A stretch of DNA of 9,232 nt from DAOQVB01 sp964400865 (GTDB lineage: Bacteria > Patescibacteriota > Microgenomatia > UBA1400 > PJMF01), in the NCBI GenBank assembly GCA_964400865.1, contig CAYNWG010000040.1, forward strand, positions 1 through 9,232. The letters are read 5' to 3'. Each line of letters starts with the position of its first letter. Position 1 is the first letter of the stretch. Made by a program: the position numbers and the translations under genes. Below are positions 1-5,508 of the stretch, piece after piece. The notes under the pieces are model-generated. The model worked only from the letters and a program-made list of their open reading frames with translations, had not been told where the DNA came from and made no database searches.

Positions 1-201
1 CCGCTCCTGGTCAGACCGGGTACGGCAAGTACACCAGTGGCTTGAGATAAGAACTAGAAAGTAGTCTAAGGAGACGATTAAGCCGAGATGAGCGGTGTGT
101 TTGGACAACAGTCCAGCAACACACCTAGCGTACGCAAGTACGTGACAAGCTCTCTCGGCTTTTTCGTTGGTGAAAAACTGATTAATGTTTGAATTTAGAC
201 C
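1..201 (+). rRNA. 23S ribosomal RNA, 3' end (partial)
   Basis: The first 200 bases are the 3' terminus of large-subunit rRNA; the rest lies upstream of the window. Conserved landmarks appear in the order known from bacterial 23S: CCGGGTA at 16-22, GAGATAAG at 44-51, CTAGAAAG then TCTAAG at 54-70, GAGATGAG at 85-92, and a terminal stretch ACTGATTAAT to TTTAGACC at 177-201 that matches the usual ACTAAT...CTTGACC end, which pairs with the 23S 5' end. Helices are visible: 7-11 with 33-37; 81-88 with 153-160 (8 bp); 94-101 with 118-125 continued by 102-106 with 111-115; 129-133 with 138-142 closed by a GCAA tetraloop; and a short hairpin 160-165 with 172-177. The mature end near 201 is inferred from the alignment with known 3' ends, done from memory. 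The sequence is divergent, as expected for a CPR bacterium. Confidence 0.9.
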
Positions 202-217
202 GATAATATGTTATTAT
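189..217 (+). promoter_or_regulatory. candidate promoter at the 23S 3' end
   Basis: TTGAAT at 189-194, then 17 bases, then TATTAT at 212-217 preceded by TG at 209-210, giving an extended -10 (TGTTATTAT). A consensus TATAAT also sits at 215-220. The -35 would lie inside the last bases of the 23S gene. It could drive the small membrane-protein gene at 385, but the area is AT-rich and read-through from the rRNA operon is an alternative. Confidence 0.3.
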
Positions 218-249
218 AATATAGTCATATAAATCTGAACAGAGTTTTT

Positions 250-294
250 GTTCTGCCTGTTACTTTTCACCTTTTGGAAAGTAATAGAGAGAAC
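250..294 (+). other. long hairpin downstream of 23S rRNA
   Basis: Bases 257-268 pair with 276-287 (12 bp with two G-T wobbles), and after a small internal loop 250-254 pair perfectly with 290-294. No T-run follows, so it does not look like an intrinsic terminator. It may be a processing or stability stem in the rRNA trailer, or part of the 5' leader of the next gene. GAAC at 237-240 could compete for pairing with GTTC at 250-253. Apart from this hairpin and the repeat at 345-357, I see no gene between 202 and 384 and no 5S rRNA. Confidence 0.5.
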
Positions 295-344
295 AAATTC
301 AAATGAAGGTTATAGCAACTTCCAGAAGAATTTGAGCTCTAAGC

Positions 345-357
345 ACCTTAACCTCGA
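345..357 (+). repeat. 13-bp inverted repeat, left copy (brackets gene 385-723)
   Basis: ACCTTAACCTCGA here is the perfect reverse complement of TCGAGGTTAAGGT at 731-743. The match ends on both sides after 13 bases. The two copies enclose the ribosome binding site and the whole reading frame of the 112-aa protein. Confidence 0.7.
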
Positions 358-384
358 CCGATTTCGTGAAACAAGGAGAGTGTC

Positions 385-723
385 ATGGAAGTCAATCGAA
401 AAGCAAGGCGAAACATAGCGCTACTGATACTAGCGCTCGTTTTCGCCTGTGTATCTGTAATCCTCGTTGGTATGTTGGTCGGCGAAGTTATCGGCCATAT
501 CAACGAAAAGTCCTGTGAGGTTGTCGGGGCAAGCATCAATCAGCTCGCCCCCCCTACGCAGAACGAGTCACTACCCCAGACTACAGAGGCTTGCCTGAAC
601 CTAGTCAGGGCGGCTCAACCACTGTACACATTCGTTGGGATTTTCTTTACTGGAGTTTTTGCCGCCGCTATCTTAGGGATAGTCGTAGTTGTCGGGCTGA
701 TACTCGGCAAAAATTCGCGCTAA
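385..723 (+). CDS. small two-helix membrane protein, unknown function
   Basis: A 112-residue protein that I do not recognise. Two hydrophobic segments (about 11-35 and 80-107) flank a polar loop of about 45 residues holding C44 and C70, which could form a disulfide. The basic N-terminus (residues 5-9 KARR region) and the basic C-terminal tail fit both ends being cytoplasmic and the loop outside, by the positive-inside rule. C22 lies within the first helix. The start is supported by AAGGAG at 373-378, six bases before the ATG. The gene sits alone: it follows the 23S trailer and is closed by a strong terminator at 744-776. A perfect 13-bp inverted repeat brackets it (345-357 and 731-743). The coding evidence is the ribosome binding site, the sensible topology and the terminator immediately after the stop; no function can be assigned. 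Confidence 0.75.
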   Translation: MEVNRKARRNIALLILALVFACVSVILVGMLVGEVIGHINEKSCEVVGASINQLAPPTQNESLPQTTEACLNLVRAAQPLYTFVGIFFTGVFAAAILGIVVVVGLILGKNSR

Positions 724-730
724 CTAACTT

Positions 731-743
731 TCGAGGTTAAGGT
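731..743 (+). repeat. 13-bp inverted repeat, right copy
   Basis: Reverse complement of 345-357. It lies between the stop codon at 723 and the first base of the terminator stem at 744, so in the transcript the two untranslated ends of this gene could pair with each other. Confidence 0.7.
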
Positions 744-776
744 AATGCCCCGCCATTCAACAAGGCGGGGCATTTT
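744..776 (+). terminator. intrinsic terminator of the 112-aa gene
   Basis: An 11-bp perfect stem (744-754 with 764-774, core GCCCCGCC/GGCGGGGC), a 9-base loop ATTCAACAA, then a short T-run interrupted by CG and followed by more T. A near-identical element lies at 3408-3439. Confidence 0.9.
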
Positions 777-808
777 CGTTTAATTTAATCTTATAATATA
801 TATTTATA

Positions 809-838
809 TTGACTTATAATGATCATATATGATATGAT
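809..838 (+). promoter_or_regulatory. promoter for the 957-3391 operon
   Basis: TTGACT (809-814, five of six consensus bases), an 18-base spacer and TATGAT (833-838, five of six) with an upstream TG at 830-831, so a combined -35 and extended -10 promoter. The predicted start near 845 gives a leader of about 110 bases before the coding region. The stretch 781-956 otherwise holds only AT-rich sequence and no gene. Confidence 0.65.
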
Positions 839-947
839 TTAGCGCTTTTTGCGAAGAGAATTAAGGCTTCCCAATATCAGGAAATGTCTTGAAACTCGAA
901 GTAAAAAGCAGCTCTTTCACAAGTCGCAAGTTTATGAATAGTTGGTT

Positions 948-952
948 GGAGG
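948..952 (+). promoter_or_regulatory. Shine-Dalgarno GGAGG that decides the start at 957
   Basis: GGAGG lies four bases before TTG at 957, but inside the reading frame if TTG at 942 were used; 942 has no Shine-Dalgarno in front of it. The same ten-base string GGAGGTAACT recurs at 1552-1561 before the next gene. Confidence 0.6.
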
Positions 953-956
953 TAAC

Positions 957-1559
957 TTGAAAGAAAAGCGCGGTCGGTTGTTTTTCATCGTGTCGTTTCT
1001 AGTCGTTGGCTTTTGGGCGGTAGCTAGTCTAATCTATCTCTCAATGCTTTGGGGTCCTAAACCAGATATGGCGGACTCCAATTGGCAGGTTGAAATACCA
1101 ACCAAATTGCCAACAACAGAACTGAAACCGGAAGTCACATTTTGGGAACAACACTCATGGTTATCGGCGGAAGAAGCCATAGCCCTCAGACAGCAACAAA
1201 ATGTGGTCAACCTAGCCTGGCTAAAAGACGGCGCAGCCTACTACAGTAGCACATCGTCTTTTAGTTTCGAAGGCGTGAGCAATGTAAAATGGCAACGAGC
1301 CAACACCATTGGTTTCGAGTCAACATTGCTTGAAGGAACAAGAAACACGTTCTCTCATTCTGGTAATGAGTACACGCTAAATGTGTTTCAGCCGTTTATG
1401 GTCGGTAATTCCGACTACGTGTTCGTGTTTGACAGCAAAGGTCAACTCTGGGTAGCTTCACTGAAGACAATTCCAGAAGAAACCCTTGAAGCTGTGAAGT
1501 CTAAACTTCCTTTTCAGCTGGCTGAAAATAGCCAGCTATCACTCACTTTCCGGAGGTAA
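957..1559 (+). CDS. signal-anchored extracytoplasmic protein, unknown function
   Basis: About 200 residues when started at TTG 957; a longer frame from TTG 942 is possible but has no ribosome binding site. The N-terminus is basic (KEKRGR) and followed by one hydrophobic segment at about residues 7-28, so the protein is anchored in the membrane or secreted with the bulk outside. The rest is rich in aromatic and polar residues (YYSS, FSFEGV, VFVFDSKGQLWV), suggesting a compact beta-rich domain, but I recognise no family and no catalytic motif. It is the first gene of a two-gene operon: its stop overlaps the region that serves as the Shine-Dalgarno of the next gene, only five bases before that gene's ATG, so translation is likely coupled and the two products probably work together at the envelope. 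Confidence 0.75.
   Translation: MKEKRGRLFFIVSFLVVGFWAVASLIYLSMLWGPKPDMADSNWQVEIPTKLPTTELKPEVTFWEQHSWLSAEEAIALRQQQNVVNLAWLKDGAAYYSSTSSFSFEGVSNVKWQRANTIGFESTLLEGTRNTFSHSGNEYTLNVFQPFMVGNSDYVFVFDSKGQLWVASLKTIPEETLEAVKSKLPFQLAENSQLSLTFRR
1552..1556 (+). promoter_or_regulatory. Shine-Dalgarno of the 608-aa gene, inside the preceding gene
   Basis: GGAGG covers the last coding bases before the TAA at 1557-1559 and stands eight bases before the ATG at 1565. The placement implies coupled translation of the two genes. Confidence 0.8.
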
Positions 1560-1564
1560 CTAAT

Positions 1565-3391
1565 ATGTTGTGGCACATTTTTGGCTTCACTGGATTCGCG
1601 ATGTTACTGGCGATTGTTGCCCAGCTAGTAACAAAAAAAGTTGGCATGGGCACAGTCATTACAACGGTAATTATCGCGTTTTTGGCAAATGGCGCGATAA
1701 TCTATTTCGGAATGCCGTGGTTCACTCACCTCCTGGCAGGAGGGTGGACGTTATTGGTGTTCATGAATCTGATAATCGCAGGCGTGATTAACTTTTTCAT
1801 CACCATGCTAGTCAGCCAGTTCTCTGAGAACTCCCGTGAAAGCGAAGCAGATTTCTCGGGAGCGATTGTGCTAGGTAGTATAACTCTAGCACTTGGATTC
1901 TTGTTGGTGATAGTCGCGCTGTTCTTTATACCCCCAAGATCTCCGGTAGATAATCCGGCTTGGGATAAGATGGCCGCGCTTCTTCCTGTCGAAGAAGCTA
2001 CGTCGGAAAGGGAGGAAACTGGCAAAGCTGAGCTTTTGCTTGTTGCCCCCTCCACCGCTAAGCTCGAGGCTACAGCGGAACTGAAAGGCGACATAGGCAC
2101 TTACCTTGGCGTAGGCAACGTTCACCTGGTCAGAGTGGGAGGTAAGTGGTACTACATAACTGACCTAGGCGTGTCTAATGGGGCAGGCTTCCGGAATCGC
2201 GGCAGCGTGATTCCTGGCTTCATGGTTAGGGATGCCGAAGACCCCACGGCAACAACAACTTTTCGACCTGGCTACACGATGACGTGTGTACCAGATGCGT
2301 GGTTCAATGAAAACCTAAATCGACGGATATATCAAAAGTTGCTCGGTACCGGGTTTAGAGCAACTGCGCCGAGGTTGGAGATGGACGATAGCTGGAAACC
2401 CTTTTACATCTCCGCACTGACCAGACATGTTGTCGGTGTGGATGGCATGAAGGTTTTCGGCGTCATGTTATTCGACCCCCAGAGTTGCAATGGGGAAATT
2501 CTGGAACTAAACGAGTTGCCAGAGTGGGTAGACCGAGTCTATCCGATTGATTTGGTCACAACCTATGCTGGGTGGTGGGCCACCTATGCATACTGGGACG
2601 ACACGTTCATCTTGGCAAAATCGCTTGCTGGTAAGAAGCAAGTCGACATGGTAAACGACGTAGTTGGCCCAAGCGGAGACCTGGAATACCAAATCACCTT
2701 TACAAGCGTCGGTGCTGATCAGTCCCTAACGGAGATAATCTACGTCGATCCAACCACCTTAAAAAGTGTCCGTTATGCGGTGGAGGGCAGAATTGCAAGC
2801 AAAGTCGACGACTTGATCGACGAGGCGAGCACTGCAATAAAGGCGGGTGGTTACGAACCAGTGGAGTGCGAACTCCAAAGACTCCTGGGAGAAGACTGGT
2901 GGTACTGTATATTGGTCGGCCGTGGTGCTCAAGATGGAGGCGGGCCAAGTCCCAATGGTGACGATGGAGCTGGTTCTGGATACGGTTTTAGTCTGGTGCA
3001 AACCAGGTATACCGAGAAACAGAACAAGGTCTTGATTTCAACCGACATCGACAGACTGTTTCGACAGGCAAGACAGCAAATTGCTACCGATTCATCTGGC
3101 CTCGACACTCTGCAAACAGAAAGTGCGGAGAGATATCAGATCACCGGAAAAGTCTCCCGACTATCTGCTCCTACTGGCGAGGGTGGTGAAGAAATTCTTT
3201 TTACCCTTTCCTCAGCAAAAGGAGCTGGAATTGTCTTTCGGGTAGACTCCTCGCTCCCGTCTGCAAGTTTAATGCAGATTGGAGATACCGTCATAGTTAC
3301 GGGGGTTTCCGTTTTCTACGACGATATCACTGACGTAACAAGCATCGAGGTTCAGGGTCTGCCCAAGTTCCTCAACGAACCTCAACAATAA
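1565..3391 (+). CDS. four-helix membrane protein with large extracytoplasmic region and OB-fold-like C-terminus
   Basis: A 608-residue protein of a family I do not recognise. Four hydrophobic segments (about 4-22, 29-49, 57-83, 98-123) are followed by some 480 soluble residues. The KK-containing loop between helices 1 and 2 suggests that this loop is cytoplasmic, which places the large C-terminal part outside. That part has four cysteines (C241, C308, C435, C448), an aromatic-rich centre (AGWWATYAYWDD near 335-346), a glycine- and aspartate-rich linker at about 455-474, and a final segment at about 524-598 (ITGKV ... GDTVIVTG) whose pattern of strands resembles an OB-fold; this last point is inference from the pattern only. 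It is coupled to the preceding gene and the operon ends in a terminator at 3408. A scaffold or sensor role at the cell surface is possible, but nothing proves it. Confidence 0.8.
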   Translation: MLWHIFGFTGFAMLLAIVAQLVTKKVGMGTVITTVIIAFLANGAIIYFGMPWFTHLLAGGWTLLVFMNLIIAGVINFFITMLVSQFSENSRESEADFSGAIVLGSITLALGFLLVIVALFFIPPRSPVDNPAWDKMAALLPVEEATSEREETGKAELLLVAPSTAKLEATAELKGDIGTYLGVGNVHLVRVGGKWYYITDLGVSNGAGFRNRGSVIPGFMVRDAEDPTATTTFRPGYTMTCVPDAWFNENLNRRIYQKLLGTGFRATAPRLEMDDSWKPFYISALTRHVVGVDGMKVFGVMLFDPQSCNGEILELNELPEWVDRVYPIDLVTTYAGWWATYAYWDDTFILAKSLAGKKQVDMVNDVVGPSGDLEYQITFTSVGADQSLTEIIYVDPTTLKSVRYAVEGRIASKVDDLIDEASTAIKAGGYEPVECELQRLLGEDWWYCILVGRGAQDGGGPSPNGDDGAGSGYGFSLVQTRYTEKQNKVLISTDIDRLFRQARQQIATDSSGLDTLQTESAERYQITGKVSRLSAPTGEGGEEILFTLSSAKGAGIVFRVDSSLPSASLMQIGDTVIVTGVSVFYDDITDVTSIEVQGLPKFLNEPQQ

Positions 3392-3407
3392 CTTGCGATA
3401 GTGAAAT

Positions 3408-3439
3408 ATGCCCCTCCCTTCAACAAGGCGGGGCATTTT
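3408..3439 (+). terminator. terminator of the 957-3391 operon (imperfect copy of 744-776)
   Basis: The stem pairs 3408-3417 with 3427-3436 and has one mismatch (T3415 against C3429), followed by TTTTCGTTT. From the stem start to the T-run it differs from 744-776 at only two positions (G to T in the stem, A to C in the loop). The mismatch should weaken it. Confidence 0.75.
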
Positions 3440-3471
3440 CGTTTCTATTCAATACAATAGTATCCTATAAC

Positions 3472-3500
3472 TTGCAATGTCTGACTATTTTTGATATACT
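3472..3500 (+). promoter_or_regulatory. promoter for the lipoprotein gene
   Basis: TTGCAA (3472-3477), 17 bases, TATACT (3495-3500, five of six consensus) with TG at 3492-3493 forming an extended -10. Transcription would start near 3507, leaving a leader of about 185 bases that contains two inverted repeats. The -10 lies within the palindrome 3486-3517. Confidence 0.55.
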
Positions 3501-3517
3501 TAATACTATCAAAAATA
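3486..3517. promoter_or_regulatory. operator-like palindrome over the -10 region
   Basis: TATTTTTGATA at 3486-3496 is the perfect reverse complement of TATCAAAAATA at 3507-3517 (11-bp arms, 10-base centre). The centre carries most of the predicted -10 and the right arm covers the predicted transcription start, the position expected for a repressor site. No regulator gene is visible in the window. It could instead be a chance feature of AT-rich sequence. Confidence 0.45.
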
Positions 3518-3566
3518 ACTAATAATCCAAAATCCACTAATGCAGTGGTACATTTGGTTTTTTTTG

Positions 3567-3588
3567 TTTTTGTGCACATTAACAAAAA
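3567..3588 (+). repeat. short inverted repeat in the leader
   Basis: TTTTTGT (3567-3573) pairs with ACAAAAA (3582-3588) across an eight-base loop; TGTGCACA at 3571-3578 is itself palindromic. Its base pairs are mostly A-T, so it is weak. Confidence 0.3.
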
Positions 3589-3597
3589 TATCAGATA

Positions 3598-3655
3598 CCA
3601 AATTGAGTAGTGATTTAGGTATTGAATTCAGTATCTAATTTACTACTCAATTTGG
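3598..3655 (+). repeat. 14-bp perfect inverted repeat in the lipoprotein leader
   Basis: CCAAATTGAGTAGT (3598-3611) is the exact reverse complement of ACTACTCAATTTGG (3642-3655), separated by 30 bases that include the palindrome TGAATTCA (3623-3630). In RNA it would form a long stem ending 22 bases before the Shine-Dalgarno at 3678. It could regulate translation or mRNA stability, bind a protein as DNA, or be the remnant of a small palindromic element. The remaining part of the 3392-3691 intergenic region holds only the terminator, the promoter and the other repeats listed. Confidence 0.7.
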
Positions 3656-3691
3656 AGTAGAAACTTCTGTATTTGCCAAAGGAGAAACACC

Positions 3692-5059
3692 ATGCGATCC
3701 ACACTACTTGCGCTAGCCCTTTTGCTCGTCTTCCTCGTATCGGCTTGCGGCACAACACCTCTCGTTGCAGATCTCCCGATGCCCTCAACTCTCTGGGGGC
3801 AAACCACCGTGACTGTTCAAAATGTGGGGGTAGAGGACCTAGAAATCGTAAACCCCTTGCTGGAAGTTCGGTACAGTAACACAGGGGAAGGGGCTGGATC
3901 AATCCAGTCAGAGATATTAGAAGTAGCTGGGAAGAATGCAAAGACGCTGAAGTTCAGTTGGGGAGAGTACCTGACTAATGGAGAACTAACCTCAGCCATG
4001 GTATTTGCCCCAGACGGAAATCCAATTGAGGCGAGAATCACCCTCAGAGTTCCAGAAATGTCACTCATTCACCTTTTTGTGGCCCCAAGGTCAACTGTAG
4101 ATCGGTCTAGACTGGTTTTACAGTATACTTACAAGGATGGTGCCTTCGTCATGAAGGATGCCACATACATGGAAGAGTGGGGATTCTCAAATAACGGCAT
4201 GATGACCTATGGCCTTCAAGCCTGGTGGAAAAATGCGTCTGAGCTATTTCCAGAGTACTCTGACTGGGGATTTTGGGAAAACGGTACAAACGCATTTAGC
4301 CAAGTAACTGCAGCACTCGAAGAAGCCAGAACTGTATTGTCCAGCACTGGTCCGAGCTGGATGGTAATCGACGAAGATGGCCCAAGGGAGGTAATCGGAC
4401 GTCAATCTGGCATGAAGTTATACCGGAATGGCGTGTTTGCAGGCGATATCGTGTTCACTTATCAAAACCTTTGGGGGGTTATGCCCAACACACCCGCCAT
4501 TGGGAAGGGAGCGCTGTCGCGTGTAGAGTGGAAAATGGCAGATGGCACATACCGCGCTCTGTCTATCCTCGCCGCCCAACTCTCGCCTCGACCTACTGCG
4601 ATCTACATATACAGCAAGACATCCGCGCAGGCTGACTATGTAGAGACCACAAACTGGGTTCCACTCTACGGGAAACTAAATAAGCATTCCCAAGAGGTTA
4701 AGGACGTGTTGTTTGCCATCTACTCAGCTGGTGGCATCGGCAAACTGACCTCTACCGTCACAACGAGTGAAGGGAGTGGCACGGCTGAGATTGGCGACGG
4801 CGGGGGAGTGTTCTATGGCTTCTTTGGCAAGCCAAGGCTCGCAGATGTGATGGAGCTTCGCAATTTCCTTGATCTGACCGGTCTGCCTGGCGTCAAGGCC
4901 TTAGGTTTCTACTACCCAACATCTCAGGCAAGTGGAAATGGCATTCACTACTTTCTCTCCACGAGCGCCTTGACGCTCGTATCACCTGAGAAGGTATTGG
5001 AAACATACGGAGTTGACGTTGGTCTACTCGATCGGGTGGGATTCCCGATTCTGGATTAG
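3692..5059 (+). CDS. secreted lipoprotein, unknown function
   Basis: A 455-residue protein. The N-terminus is a type II signal peptide: R2, a hydrophobic run at 5-16 and the lipobox VSAC with C19 as the lipidated cysteine; C19 is the only cysteine in the protein, as is common for lipoproteins. Residues of about 35-122 look like a beta-sandwich (alternating strands, TVTVQNVGVEDLEI) and the rest is a mixed region with eleven tryptophans in total, including W178-W179 and the cluster around 190-196. I recognise no family and no enzyme motif. The start has AAAGGAG seven bases upstream (3678-3684). It has its own promoter, a long structured leader and a strong terminator at 5078, so it is a single-gene unit, but its GC-rich composition, exported location and aromatic-rich character match the upstream 957-3391 pair. 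A binding protein at the outer face of the membrane is a guess. Confidence 0.8.
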   Translation: MRSTLLALALLLVFLVSACGTTPLVADLPMPSTLWGQTTVTVQNVGVEDLEIVNPLLEVRYSNTGEGAGSIQSEILEVAGKNAKTLKFSWGEYLTNGELTSAMVFAPDGNPIEARITLRVPEMSLIHLFVAPRSTVDRSRLVLQYTYKDGAFVMKDATYMEEWGFSNNGMMTYGLQAWWKNASELFPEYSDWGFWENGTNAFSQVTAALEEARTVLSSTGPSWMVIDEDGPREVIGRQSGMKLYRNGVFAGDIVFTYQNLWGVMPNTPAIGKGALSRVEWKMADGTYRALSILAAQLSPRPTAIYIYSKTSAQADYVETTNWVPLYGKLNKHSQEVKDVLFAIYSAGGIGKLTSTVTTSEGSGTAEIGDGGGVFYGFFGKPRLADVMELRNFLDLTGLPGVKALGFYYPTSQASGNGIHYFLSTSALTLVSPEKVLETYGVDVGLLDRVGFPILD

Positions 5060-5077
5060 AATTATCTGATATTAGCA

Positions 5078-5134
5078 AGTGCGGACCCCCATACATTGGG
5101 GGTCCGCACTAGAAGTATTTTTAGTGTTTTTTTT
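5078..5134 (+). terminator. intrinsic terminator of the lipoprotein gene
   Basis: A 13-bp perfect stem (5078-5090 with 5098-5110, core GCGGACCCCC) with a seven-base loop. TATTTTT follows at 5116-5122 and a run of eight T at 5127-5134. On the minus strand no T-run follows, so it acts for plus-strand transcripts only. Confidence 0.85.
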
Positions 5135-5158
5135 CAATACAATTTCGCATGCTACACT
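5131..5158 (+). promoter_or_regulatory. extended -10 promoter of the DUF4258 gene
   Basis: TGCTACACT at 5150-5158 is a TGn-extended -10; TTTTCA at 5131-5136 with a 16-base spacer is a weak -35. Transcription would start near 5165, giving a leader of only about eight bases before the ATG at 5173, where no Shine-Dalgarno is present. Confidence 0.5.
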
Positions 5159-5172
5159 TACTATGATTCATC

Positions 5173-5508
5173 ATGTCCATTTCAAAATCTCAAATCATCT
5201 TTACCAAACATGCGTTGGATCGCAGTCAACAGCGATACGTGACTCAAGAAAAAATTGAGCAGGTACTTCAGAATCCAGACAAAACGATTCAAATTGATGG
5301 CGGAAAATCAAAGTTCATTCGCGTCATTGACCAACGCCAATTTCAGGTAATTTCCTCCTACTTACCCAAAGAAGACAAGTGGTTAATTATTTCGGCTTGG
5401 GTGAGGGGAGAGGAAGATCGCAAACCAGCGCTTGATCAACTAATTGAGAGTTTTACCAATGGCTTAGTTTGGATTGTAAGACAACTCCTCAGACCTTTTA
5501 GTAAGTAA
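5173..5508 (+). CDS. DUF4258 family protein
   Basis: A 111-residue protein whose N-terminal 80 residues match the DUF4258 pattern as I know it: strand IIFTKHALDRSQQR (H13, R17, R21), the helix EKIEQVLQNPDK, then strands KFIRVID, QFQVISSYL and KWLIISAWVR. The family is small, basic and of unknown or toxin-like character, with a fold often compared to RelE-type proteins; no antitoxin gene lies beside this one, so a toxin role is not supported. The C-terminal 20 residues (NGLVWIVRQLLRPF) are hydrophobic and could be amphipathic or membrane-associated, which is unusual. The start lacks a Shine-Dalgarno and follows an extended -10 closely, suggesting a nearly leaderless mRNA. The gene ends tail to tail with the next one, overlapping it by 11 bases (5498-5508). 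Confidence 0.8.
   Translation: MSISKSQIIFTKHALDRSQQRYVTQEKIEQVLQNPDKTIQIDGGKSKFIRVIDQRQFQVISSYLPKEDKWLIISAWVRGEEDRKPALDQLIESFTNGLVWIVRQLLRPFSK

Noticed and set aside
3..50. An open frame of 15 codons ending at TAA, plausible as a protein C-terminus
   Set aside because: The sequence is part of 23S rRNA: it carries conserved rRNA segments and a paired helix, and continues into further rRNA landmarks.
81..164. Stem 81-88/153-160 followed by TTTTT, resembling an intrinsic terminator or a three-way-junction riboswitch
   Set aside because: The stem, its two inner hairpins and the sequence on both sides match the end of 23S rRNA, which continues to about 201.
250..294. Hairpin after 23S as the rRNA operon terminator
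   Set aside because: No T-run follows the stem; what follows is GAACAAATTC and a coding region.
303..335. Ten-codon frame starting ATGAAGGTT as a leader peptide
   Set aside because: No ribosome binding site and no regulatory feature of the peptide; it ends at TGA well before the gene.
3440..3691. CRISPR array or tandem repeats in the intergenic region
   Set aside because: The repeats are inverted pairs of different sequence, with no regular direct repeat and spacer pattern.
3615..3941. Minus-strand frame of 108 codons
   Set aside because: It overlaps the lipoprotein start, the Shine-Dalgarno and the inverted repeat, has many Arg, Leu and Pro codons typical of shadow frames, and lacks its own ribosome binding site.
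5173..5508. DUF4258 gene as the toxin of a toxin-antitoxin pair
   Set aside because: There is no small partner gene on the same strand next to it; the neighbours are a terminator and an opposite-strand gene.
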